NCBI GenBank assembly: GCA_903848435.1
Contig: CAINGG010000281.1
Location: 1-6,101, forward strand
From: an uncultured Actinomycetes bacterium
GTDB lineage: Bacteria; Actinomycetota; Actinomycetes; S36-B12
Direction of reading: 5' to 3'
Length of the DNA: 6,101 nt
Shown here: piece by piece, positions 1-4,811 of the stretch
Layout of the letters: each line of letters begins with the position of its first letter
How positions within the stretch are numbered: position 1 is the stretch's first letter
The notes under the pieces: model-generated
Told to the model about the DNA's origin: nothing
Seen by the model: only the letters and a program-made list of their open reading frames with translations
The model's database searches: none
Program-made: the position numbers and the translations under genes

Positions 1-101
1 AGCAGCCCTGCGAGGATCGGAAGGGACGGGCGGCTCGGCAGCGTGCGCGCCGCCCAAGCGACCGCGTCGGCGAGCGCATCGCGCTCGACCCGGAACTTCA
101 C
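1..101 (-). CDS. dnaN: DNA polymerase III sliding clamp (beta subunit), N-terminal fragment
   Basis: DnaN is the ring-shaped clamp that tethers the replicative polymerase to DNA. Only the first 33 codons are inside the window; the gene continues past the left edge. The translation starts VKFRVERDALADAVAWAAR (initiator read as Met) and continues TLPSRPSLPILAGL. This matches the first helix and strand of actinobacterial clamps, including the 'ADAV.W' and 'LP.RP..PIL.G' signatures. I chose the GTG at 101-99 because a perfect AGGAGG (110-115, minus strand) sits 8 nt upstream. An in-frame ATG at 134-132 would add 11 residues, but it has no comparable ribosome binding site. The position next to oriC, in the same direction as dnaA, is the standard actinobacterial arrangement. 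I saw no convincing dedicated promoter. Identification rests on a short stretch plus context. Confidence 0.9.
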   Translation of the reverse strand, partial: MKFRVERDALADAVAWAARTLPSRPSLPILAGL

Positions 102-109
102 CTGATGTC

Positions 110-115
110 CCTCCT
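110..115 (-). promoter_or_regulatory. Shine-Dalgarno site deciding the dnaN start
   Basis: The minus strand reads AGGAGG, a full match to the anti-SD core, ending 8 nt before the GTG at 101. It is the strongest ribosome binding site in the window. It is the reason for preferring the GTG over the in-frame upstream ATG at 134. Confidence 0.85.
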
Positions 116-173
116 GATCGCCTAGGCGCGTCATCCTGCCACTGCCGGACTACAGCGGCTAGGGGGCCGTGAC

Positions 174-182
174 TTGTCCACA
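174..182 (+). promoter_or_regulatory. DnaA box, TTGTCCACA (perfect)
   Basis: An exact match to the high-GC actinobacterial form of the 9-mer bound by DnaA domain IV. It is the box closest to dnaN and to the A+T-rich patch around 206-230. Confidence 0.85.
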
Positions 183-219
183 CGGACCTGGGCCGATGTC
201 TGGTGTTTGTCATCTTCGA

Positions 220-229
220 TAGATATCTA
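220..229. repeat. A+T-rich palindrome TAGATATCTA, candidate DNA unwinding patch
   Basis: A perfect 10-bp palindrome in the least G+C-rich part of the origin. Its position between DnaA boxes fits a duplex-opening site. The patch is short and function is inferred from composition only. Confidence 0.35.
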
Positions 230-312
230 CCGTCATCGTCGTAGGGACCGTGGATTCTGTGGACTGAGGCCATCAGCCCACGTCACGGTGGACACCACCC
301 TGTCGGCAAGCC

Positions 313-321
313 TGTGGATAA
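313..321 (-). promoter_or_regulatory. DnaA box, TTATCCACA on the minus strand (perfect)
   Basis: The plus strand reads TGTGGATAA, the exact complement of the consensus TTATCCACA. It has the opposite orientation to the other strong boxes in oriC. Confidence 0.85.
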
Positions 322-392
322 CTACCGGCCGGCCGGGGATGGCCGTGGAGTCCGGCTCGGTTGTCCAACGCCGCCCCCACAAAGTCACCCAC

Positions 393-401
393 TTATCCAC
401 A
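393..401 (+). promoter_or_regulatory. DnaA box, TTATCCACA (perfect)
   Basis: An exact consensus match, 34 bp before the near-consensus box at 435-443 and in the same orientation. Confidence 0.85.
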
Positions 402-434
402 GATTGCGTGGTTGGGAGCCTCGGTATGAGGAGG

Positions 435-443
435 CTGTCCACA
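435..443 (+). promoter_or_regulatory. DnaA box, CTGTCCACA (one mismatch)
   Basis: It differs from TTGTCCACA only at the first base. It is the box nearest the 3' end of dnaA. Confidence 0.65.
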
Positions 444-560
444 GGTCGTCCCCAACTGGGGATCCCGCGACACCTGCTCGTTACCCACCCACCCGAGTGA
501 GCAGCTGTGCTGATGGCCCCCTCAGGGCAGCCTGGTACGCCTGCACACTCGGCGGGAGGG

Positions 561-582
561 GTCCTAGGCCCGGGCCTGGGAC
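561..582. repeat. 22-bp near-perfect palindrome spanning the dnaA stop codon
   Basis: The core AGGCCCGGGCCT (566-577) is a perfect 12-bp palindrome. The outer four bases on each side (GTCC/GGAC) also pair, leaving one mismatched position per arm. In dnaA mRNA this would fold into a G+C-rich hairpin with a CCGG loop and one C-A mismatch, covering the last codons and the stop. No U-run follows, so a classical intrinsic terminator is not supported. It could still stabilise the 3' end or slow polymerase. Confidence 0.4.
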
Positions 583-1997
583 TTGATGCGGGCGGTCAGG
601 TCGGCGACCTGGTTGTAGAGGCTGCGACGCTCGCCGATCAGCTGACGAATCTTGCGATCGGCGTGCATCACGGTGGTGTGGTCGCGGCCACCGAAAGCCT
701 GGCCGATCTTCGGCAACGACAGGTCGGTGAGCTCACGGCACAGGTACATCGCGATCTGTCGCGCGGTCACCAGCACTCGCGAACGCGACGTACCGCACAG
801 ATCGTCGACGCTCACACCGAAGTAGGCGGCTGTCGTCGTCATGATCTGCGCCGCCGTGATCTCGGGGCCGGCGTCGGTGGGGAAGAGATCCTTGAGCACG
901 AGCTCAGCGAGGGCCAGGTCGACGGGTGCGCGGTTGAGTGAGGCAAACGCCGTGACGCGGATGAGGGCACCTTCGAGTTCGCGGATATTGCTCGAGACCT
1001 TCGACGCGATGAACTCCAGCACATCAGGCGGCGCCTGCAGTCGTTCCTGGGCGCTCTTCTTGCGAAGGATCGCGATACGGGTCTCGAGGTCAGGCGGCTG
1101 CACATCGGTGGTGAGGCCCCACTCGAACCGCGAACGCATGCGGTCCTCGAAGTCCTGCAGTTGCTTGGGCGCGAGATCGGAGGTGATGACGATCTGCTTA
1201 TTGGCGTTGTGCAGCGTGTTGAAGGTGTGGAAGAACTCCTCCTGCGTCTGCACCTTGCCGGACAGGAACTGGATGTCGTCAACCAGCAGCACGTCGACAT
1301 CGCGGTAGCGGCGCTGGAATGCGGCCGCTTTGTCATCGCGAATGGAGTTGATGAACTCGTTGGTGAACTCCTCGGAGCTGACGTAGCGCACCCGGGTGCC
1401 CTTGTAGAGGGTGCGGGCGTAGTGGCCGATGGCGTGCAGCAGGTGGGTCTTGCCCAGTCCGGAGCCGCCGTAGACGAAGAGGGGGTTGTAGGCCTTGGCC
1501 GGCTGCTCCGCCACGGCGATAGCCGCGGCGTGGGCGAAGCGGTTGGACGAGCCGATGACGAAGGTGTCGAAGGTGTACTTGGCATTGAGACGGCCGTCTT
1601 CGGTGCGCGAGCCCGGTGAGCCACTGCCCGGTCGGTCGACGGGAGCCTCAGCCTCGAGGTCGGGCAATTCCTCCTGGTACGTCGCGTCCGCCAGCGCATC
1701 GACCTCGTCCTCGTCGGAGGTGGCGGCAATGCCGGGGTCGACGGTGACCGCCAGGCGTACGTCGCGCCCGAGTTGGGCCGACAGCGCCGCGGTGACGACG
1801 GGGCGCAGACGGGTCTCGAGGACGTCCTTCGTGAAGTCGTTGGGGGCTGCGATCAAGGCGGTGTCCTCGACCAGGCCCAGGGGGCGGGTGAGGGCGACGA
1901 ACGCCCGCTGCTGGGGGGTCAGCGAGCCGTCGGCGAGGGAGTCCAGGGCCAGGGTCCAAACCTCGGCAAGCTCCACGGTGGTCACGGTGGTCTCCAC
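564..1997 (-). CDS. dnaA: Chromosomal replication initiator protein DnaA
   Basis: DnaA is the AAA+ ATPase that binds DnaA boxes, oligomerises with ATP and melts oriC for helicase loading. The 477-residue product has all four domains. Domain I (about 1-88) is the N-terminal interaction domain. Domain II (about 89-135) is a short acidic, Pro/Gly/Ser-rich linker. Domain III (about 136-350) has Walker A GGSGLGKT (177-184), Walker B LLVDD (237-241), sensor 1 IVITSD (269-274), the box VII arginine in SRFEWG (R290) and sensor 2 in NIRELEGAL (R339). Domain IV (about 375-477) carries the DNA-binding signature GRDHTTVMHADRKI (437-450). I chose the GTG at 1997, preceded by GGAAGGGG at 2003-2010. In-frame GTGs at codons 5 and 8 are possible alternatives. 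The gene is transcribed toward oriC, and its promoter region carries DnaA boxes that suggest autoregulation. Confidence 0.98.
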   Translation of the reverse strand: METTVTTVELAEVWTLALDSLADGSLTPQQRAFVALTRPLGLVEDTALIAAPNDFTKDVLETRLRPVVTAALSAQLGRDVRLAVTVDPGIAATSDEDEVDALADATYQEELPDLEAEAPVDRPGSGSPGSRTEDGRLNAKYTFDTFVIGSSNRFAHAAAIAVAEQPAKAYNPLFVYGGSGLGKTHLLHAIGHYARTLYKGTRVRYVSSEEFTNEFINSIRDDKAAAFQRRYRDVDVLLVDDIQFLSGKVQTQEEFFHTFNTLHNANKQIVITSDLAPKQLQDFEDRMRSRFEWGLTTDVQPPDLETRIAILRKKSAQERLQAPPDVLEFIASKVSSNIRELEGALIRVTAFASLNRAPVDLALAELVLKDLFPTDAGPEITAAQIMTTTAAYFGVSVDDLCGTSRSRVLVTARQIAMYLCRELTDLSLPKIGQAFGGRDHTTVMHADRKIRQLIGERRSLYNQVADLTARIKSQARA

Positions 1998-2045
1998 GGT
2001 GTCCCCTTCCCCTGTTGTCTCGCTCGTCCCACAGTTCCCACAAGG

Positions 2046-2065
2046 TTGTCCACAGGTGTGGACAG
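2046..2065. promoter_or_regulatory. Inverted pair of DnaA boxes in the dnaA leader
   Basis: A perfect box TTGTCCACA (2046-2054, +) is followed after two bases by TGTGGACAG (2057-2065), a one-mismatch box on the minus strand. Together they form 8-bp inverted arms (TGTCCACA/TGTGGACA). They lie inside the predicted untranslated leader of dnaA. Possible roles are a DnaA operator or, in RNA, a 7-bp hairpin with an ACCU loop. Binding is inferred from consensus. Confidence 0.7.
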
Positions 2066-2081
2066 TGCTTCCGTGGCGACG

Positions 2082-2110
2082 GATTTCCTCATGCGCTGAG
2101 GAATCAGCGC
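2082..2110 (-). promoter_or_regulatory. Two mutually exclusive hairpins in the dnaA mRNA leader
   Basis: Hairpin A pairs GCGCTGA (2093-2099) with TCAGCGC (2104-2110), seven perfect base pairs around a 4-base loop. Hairpin B pairs GATTTCCTCA (2082-2091) with TGAGGAATC (2097-2105), nine pairs with one bulged base and a 5-base loop. The two share 2097-2105, so only one can form at a time. With the proposed dnaA promoter the transcript starts near 2114, so hairpin A would lie at the very 5' end. The pairing is seen directly; any regulatory role is inference. Confidence 0.4.
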
Positions 2111-2120
2111 CTGATCGGCG

Positions 2121-2150
2121 ACCCTAGTCCTCGGTCTGTGGATGACTCAA
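2121..2150 (-). promoter_or_regulatory. Predicted dnaA promoter
   Basis: On the minus strand, TTGAGT (-35, 2145-2150) and TAGGGT (-10, 2121-2126) are separated by 18 bp. This fits the TTGNNN / TANNNT pattern of actinobacterial housekeeping sigma factors. The start point would be near 2114, giving a leader of about 117 nt. A DnaA-box-like site (2137-2145) fills part of the spacer and touches the -35, which suggests repression by DnaA. Confidence 0.6.
2137..2145 (-). promoter_or_regulatory. DnaA-box-like site within the dnaA promoter
   Basis: The minus strand reads TCATCCACA, one mismatch from TTATCCACA. It lies in the promoter spacer and overlaps the last base of the -35 element, so a bound protein would block RNA polymerase. 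The same sequence recurs 31 bp upstream. Confidence 0.55.
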
Positions 2151-2167
2151 GAGCGGGTCGGAACAGA

Positions 2168-2176
2168 TGTGGATGA
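2168..2176 (-). promoter_or_regulatory. DnaA-box-like site upstream of the dnaA promoter
   Basis: A second copy of TCATCCACA on the minus strand. Including one extra flanking base, the 10-mer TGTGGATGAC is identical at 2137-2146 and 2168-2177. The 31-bp spacing is close to three helical turns and would put both sites on the same face of the DNA. Confidence 0.5.
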
Positions 2177-2250
2177 CGTCGGCGTGTCGGTCGTGGAATC
2201 GTCCCAACGGGTGCTTGGATGCGCCACCGCTGGGTGGGGGTAGGGCCGGT

Positions 2251-2279
2251 TTGATCGACGTGGCAGACCTCTGTACCCT
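2251..2279 (+). promoter_or_regulatory. Predicted rpmH operon promoter
   Basis: TTGATC (-35, 2251-2256) and TACCCT (-10, 2274-2279) are separated by exactly 17 bp, a good housekeeping-sigma promoter. Transcription would start near 2286, leaving a leader of about 36 nt. It probably drives rpmH and the downstream RnpA-YidD frame, and perhaps the whole cluster through rsmG, since I saw no other convincing promoter. Confidence 0.65.
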
Positions 2280-2321
2280 CGTAGGGCTCGTGAGTCACGG
2301 GCATCGCATCCAGGAGAGACC

Positions 2322-2459
2322 ATGTCGAAGCGCACGTTCCAGCCCAACAATCGTCGTCGGGCGCGCACGCATGGCTTCCGTACCCGCATGCGCACTCGCG
2401 CCGGCCGCGCCATCCTCGCCGCTCGTCGCGGCAAGGGTCGTCAGCGCCTGTCGGCCTAG
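2322..2459 (+). CDS. rpmH: Large ribosomal subunit protein bL34
   Basis: bL34 is a small, strongly basic protein of the 50S subunit that binds 23S rRNA. The frame encodes 45 residues, the usual size for actinobacteria. It starts MSKRTFQPNNRRRARTHGFR and ends with RRGKGRQRLSA; KRT[FY]QPN and HGFR.RM.T..GR are the family signatures. The ATG at 2322 is preceded by AGGAGA (2312-2317) and by a good promoter at 2251-2279. It is the first gene of the rightward cluster, followed after 25 bp by the RnpA-YidD frame. The rpmH-rnpA pairing is nearly universal in bacteria. Confidence 0.97.
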   Translation: MSKRTFQPNNRRRARTHGFRTRMRTRAGRAILAARRGKGRQRLSA

Positions 2460-2484
2460 TCGTTCACCATCGCCGTAGGCCAGC

Positions 2485-3237
2485 GTGCTGCCGGCGTCCC
2501 ATCGTCTCTCGCGAAGCTCGGATATCTCCGAGACGATCCGTCGTGGTGCCCGCGCTCGCCGTGGCGGTCTCGTGGTGCACCTGCACGCGACAACAAATTC
2601 GGCGCCCGCGCAGGCTGCTTTCGCCGTGGGCAAGTCGGTCGGCAACTCCGTCGTTCGACATCAGGTCGTACGCCGACTGCGCGCGTTGACACTGCCACTT
2701 CTTGCTGACCTTCCGGCCGGCACGAGGATCGTCGTACGCGCACTGCCGGAAGCGGCCACCGCATCCACCGACGAACTCGACCGTGATCTGCGGGCGGCAC
2801 TGGCACGACTGCAGCGTGTCGACGATGCGCGTCCCCCAGGCGATGCGGCCACGAGCGCCTCGCAGGCAGTCGTCGACGTCGAGCATCACGCGCACGAGGA
2901 CCCGCAACGCACCGGACTCGCCCGTATTGCGTGGTACGCCGGAGCGCCCCTGCGCTGGCTGATGATCGGTTTCGTGTGGGTCTACCGCCACACGATCTCG
3001 CCGATCCTGCCGCCGACCTGCCGCTTCCACCCGAGCTGCTCGGCGTACGCGTTCGAGGCGCTGCAGGTGCACGGGGCGGCCAAGGGTTTCGCGCTCGCGA
3101 CGTGGCGCGTGCTGCGCTGCAACCCCTTCAACCTCGGTGGCCTCGACCCGGTGCCTCCACGGGGGCAGTGGCGGCCGGACATCCTCCCGGACGGCCAACC
3201 CCGGACCCCTGCGCAGGCCGTCGGCAGGGCCGCCTAA
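2485..3237 (+). CDS. rnpA-yidD: RNase P protein component fused in frame to YidD membrane-insertion factor
   Basis: One uninterrupted 250-codon frame encodes two normally separate proteins. Residues 1-~115 are RnpA, the protein cofactor that helps the RNase P RNA trim tRNA 5' ends. It has an MLPASHRL start and GKSVGNSVVRHQVVRRLR (49-66), where RHQ replaces RNR, as is common in actinobacteria. Residues ~116-144 form a low-complexity linker with a His/acidic cluster (EHHAHED, 133-139). Residues ~145-232 are YidD, a small membrane-associated protein aiding YidC-mediated insertion: an amphipathic segment with VYRHTISP (166-173), TCRFHPSCSAY (178-188) and RCNPFNLGGLDPVP (211-224). The GTG at 2485 is the natural RnpA start, although its ribosome binding site is weak. 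No GTG or TTG lies near the YidD boundary; an ATG at 2962 lacks a ribosome binding site and would cut the YidD N-terminus. Domain identities are firm; whether the protein stays fused is not known. Confidence 0.92.
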   Translation: MLPASHRLSRSSDISETIRRGARARRGGLVVHLHATTNSAPAQAAFAVGKSVGNSVVRHQVVRRLRALTLPLLADLPAGTRIVVRALPEAATASTDELDRDLRAALARLQRVDDARPPGDAATSASQAVVDVEHHAHEDPQRTGLARIAWYAGAPLRWLMIGFVWVYRHTISPILPPTCRFHPSCSAYAFEALQVHGAAKGFALATWRVLRCNPFNLGGLDPVPPRGQWRPDILPDGQPRTPAQAVGRAA

Positions 3238-3249
3238 TACTCTTCTAGT

Positions 3250-3264
3250 GCGGCGCAGTGCCGC
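3250..3264 (+). repeat. Small intercistronic hairpin before yidC
   Basis: GCGGC pairs with GCCGC around a 5-base loop in the 48-bp gap between the RnpA-YidD frame and yidC. It is too short and lacks a U-run, so it is unlikely to terminate transcription. It may be incidental in such G+C-rich DNA. Confidence 0.25.
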
Positions 3265-3285
3265 CTTCCCATCCCCGGAGCGCGC

Positions 3286-4293
3286 GTGTTCATCATTGAT
3301 TGGATCGGGACCGGCGTCAGCTGGATCCTGGTGCAGTTCCATGCGCTGTTCACCCTCATCGGGCTGAACCCCGCGAGTGGTTGGACGTGGGCCTTCTCGA
3401 TCGTCGGTCTGGTCATCGTCATCCGCATCCTGCTGATCCCGCTCTTCGTCAAGCAGATCAAGGCGCAGCGCAATCTCCAGATCATCCAGCCCAAGATCAA
3501 GGAGATCCAGAAGAAGTACGCCGGCGACCGCGAGAAGCAGTCGCAGGAGATGATGAAGATCTACCGCGAGACCGGGACTAACCCGCTGGCATCCTGCTTG
3601 CCGATCCTGCTGCAGGCGCCGATCTTCTTCGCGCTCTTCCGGGTGCTCCAGGGCATCGCGATGTACAACCCCAACGATCCCAACTACACCGCCCCCGGCG
3701 TCTTTGCCTGGGAGGACTACGCCGACCTGCTTCCCCAGGCGCATGAGGCGTCCATCTGGGACGTGCCGCTGTACGGCTACTTCATGGGCGCCAACAACGA
3801 AAACCTCATCGCAGGCGGGTTCTCACCTCTGCACACGCAGATCCTGACGATGGTTCTCATCATCTTCATGACGGCGACGACGTTCATCACACAGCGCCAG
3901 CTCATCGTCAAGAACTCCGCCCCCGACAACCCCATGGTGCGCCAGCAGAAGATCCTGCTCTACGTCTTCCCGGTGATCTTCGCCGTCGGTGGCATCAACT
4001 TCCCGATGGGCGTGCTCATCTACTGGCTGACCACGAACCTCTGGACGATGGGCCAGCAGTTCTACGTCATTCGCAATAACCCGCAGCCCGGCACTCCCGC
4101 CTACGACGCCTGGGAGAAGCGCAAGTCCGACAAGGCCGCCCGGAAGGCGGGCCCCGCGCCCACCCCCGAGGTCACCGCCGAGGAGGAGCCGGCCGCGGCA
4201 CCCGTACGTGTTCAGCCGAAGAAGGTGCCGCGCAGCAAGCGCGGCAAGGGCTCCTCCAGCGGGGGAGCACCGACGAAGGGATCAGCGACGTGA
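3286..4293 (+). CDS. yidC: Membrane protein insertase YidC (Oxa1 family)
   Basis: YidC inserts and folds membrane proteins, alone or with SecYEG. The product has 335 residues, in the range of actinobacterial YidC, which lacks the large periplasmic domain of Gram-negative forms. Likely membrane segments are about 8-28, 36-56, 101-122, 185-204 and 222-250. The conserved groove arginine is R47 in VIVIRILLIP. A charged cytoplasmic hairpin (about 57-96, QIIQPKIKEIQKKY) follows the second segment. NPLASCLPILLQAPIFFALF (99-118) is a strong family signature. The C-terminal ~70 residues are a soluble tail, Pro/Ala/Glu-rich and then Lys/Arg-rich, which may contact ribosomes. No lipobox is visible. The GTG start follows GGAG by 5 nt. 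The stop overlaps the jag start (GTGA), indicating translational coupling. The upstream YidD domain is its functional partner. Confidence 0.97.
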   Translation: MFIIDWIGTGVSWILVQFHALFTLIGLNPASGWTWAFSIVGLVIVIRILLIPLFVKQIKAQRNLQIIQPKIKEIQKKYAGDREKQSQEMMKIYRETGTNPLASCLPILLQAPIFFALFRVLQGIAMYNPNDPNYTAPGVFAWEDYADLLPQAHEASIWDVPLYGYFMGANNENLIAGGFSPLHTQILTMVLIIFMTATTFITQRQLIVKNSAPDNPMVRQQKILLYVFPVIFAVGGINFPMGVLIYWLTTNLWTMGQQFYVIRNNPQPGTPAYDAWEKRKSDKAARKAGPAPTPEVTAEEEPAAAPVRVQPKKVPRSKRGKGSSSGGAPTKGSAT

Positions 4294-4808
4294 GCACCGA
4301 GACCAGCGAGGCCGCCGAGACGACGGAGAAGGAAGCCCCGCCCGCCGATCTGCTGGAGAAGGAAGGCGACGCTGCTGCCGACTACCTCGAGGCCCTGCTC
4401 GACATCTGCGATCTCGACGGCGACATCGACATCGATGTCGAAGGAGATCGCGCGCAGGTGTCCATCGTCGAGGTCAACTCCGGCGATCTGTCGATCCTCG
4501 TCGGCCCCGACGGCGAGGTGCTCGACGCCTTGCAGGACCTCGCGCGCCTGGCCGCCACCCAGGCCACCGGTCATCGTTCGCGACTGATGCTCGACATCGC
4601 GGGCCACCGTCTGGCGCGCCGCAAGGAGCTCGAGCAGATCGCGCAGGCGGCCATCGACGAGGTGCAGTCCACCGGCGAGCCGGTGCGCCTGGCTGCGATG
4701 AATGCTTTCGAGCGCAAGGTCGTGCACGACGTCGTCACCAATGCCGGCCTGGTCAGCGAGTCCGAGGGCGTGGACCCCGATCGGCGCATCGTCGTACGCG
4801 CCTCCTGA
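4290..4808 (+). CDS. jag: KH and R3H domain RNA-binding protein (Jag/KhpB)
   Basis: This 172-residue protein binds single-stranded nucleic acid. Jag/KhpB homologues in other Gram-positives affect cell elongation and division through RNA binding. Residues 1-25 are acidic and probably disordered. A KH domain occupies about 27-108, with GPDG (72-75) as the GXXG loop followed by EVLDALQDLARLAA. The R3H domain occupies about 110-172, with the R-x3-H motif at R142-H146 (FERKVVHDVV) and a C-terminal RRIVVRAS strand. The Jag-N domain of Bacillota proteins is absent, giving the short actinobacterial form. The GTG start overlaps the yidC stop by 4 nt, so translation is probably coupled; rsmG follows after 3 nt. 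The yidC-jag pairing is widely conserved. Confidence 0.95.
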   Translation: MSTETSEAAETTEKEAPPADLLEKEGDAAADYLEALLDICDLDGDIDIDVEGDRAQVSIVEVNSGDLSILVGPDGEVLDALQDLARLAATQATGHRSRLMLDIAGHRLARRKELEQIAQAAIDEVQSTGEPVRLAAMNAFERKVVHDVVTNAGLVSESEGVDPDRRIVVRAS

Positions 4809-4811
4809 GAC

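Larger units (their letters stand above)
135..563. other. oriC: Chromosomal replication origin (oriC), dnaA-dnaN intergenic region
   Basis: This gene-free stretch lies between dnaN and dnaA, where actinobacterial origins are found. It contains perfect DnaA boxes at 174-182 (+), 313-321 (-) and 393-401 (+), and a one-mismatch box at 435-443 (+). Degenerate two-mismatch candidates occur at 258-266 (-), 287-295 (-) and 361-369 (+). The most A+T-rich patch is about 206-230 and includes the 10-bp palindrome TAGATATCTA (220-229), a candidate unwinding site 38 bp from the first box. A G+C palindrome CCGGCCGGCCGG (325-336) adjoins the box at 313-321. No open reading frame here looks like a real gene. 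The origin assignment is inferred from box clustering and gene order; where the forks start within it cannot be read. Confidence 0.88.
1998..2321. other. Divergent dnaA-rpmH intergenic regulatory region
   Basis: This 324-bp gene-free stretch separates divergently transcribed dnaA and rpmH. From left to right it holds the dnaA ribosome binding site (2003-2010), an inverted DnaA box pair (2046-2065) and two overlapping hairpins (2082-2110). Then come the dnaA promoter (2121-2150), two identical DnaA-box-like 10-mers (2137-2146 and 2168-2177), the rpmH promoter (2251-2279) and the rpmH ribosome binding site (2312-2317). In some bacteria a second DnaA box cluster on this side of dnaA takes part in origin function; whether that holds here cannot be read from the sequence. 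Confidence 0.75.

Noticed and set aside
99..134. Longer dnaN starting at the in-frame ATG at 134
   Set aside because: The AGGAGG at 110-115 would then lie inside the coding region; its ideal spacing to the GTG at 101 favours the shorter form.
135..300. A dedicated dnaN promoter on the minus strand
   Set aside because: TGGACA on the minus strand at 176-181 resembles a -35, but no TANNNT element occurs at a suitable distance.
839..1729. Long Arg/Ser/Pro-rich frame inside dnaA in another frame
   Set aside because: Its composition is that of a frame-shifted G+C-rich gene and dnaA itself is intact with all motifs.
1982..2092. Possible upstream ORF of 36 codons in the dnaA leader overlapping the dnaA start
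   Set aside because: It starts with ATG at 2092 but has no Shine-Dalgarno site, and a start codon within hairpin sequence could easily be incidental. Ribosome profiling would settle it.
2962..3237. Separate yidD gene starting at the internal ATG
   Set aside because: No ribosome binding site precedes it and the start would remove the hydrophobic/amphipathic residues 145-159, so the continuous frame is the simpler reading. It is kept as an alternative in the finding on the fusion.
3235..3243. TAATACTCT as a -10 element for a yidC promoter
   Set aside because: No acceptable -35 sequence lies 16-19 bp upstream, and the cluster appears to be read from the rpmH promoter.
2464..3744. Long open frame on the minus strand opposite RnpA-YidD and yidC
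   Set aside because: It lies antisense to two genes with clear family motifs and shows no recognisable domain. Long antisense frames are expected in G+C-rich coding DNA.
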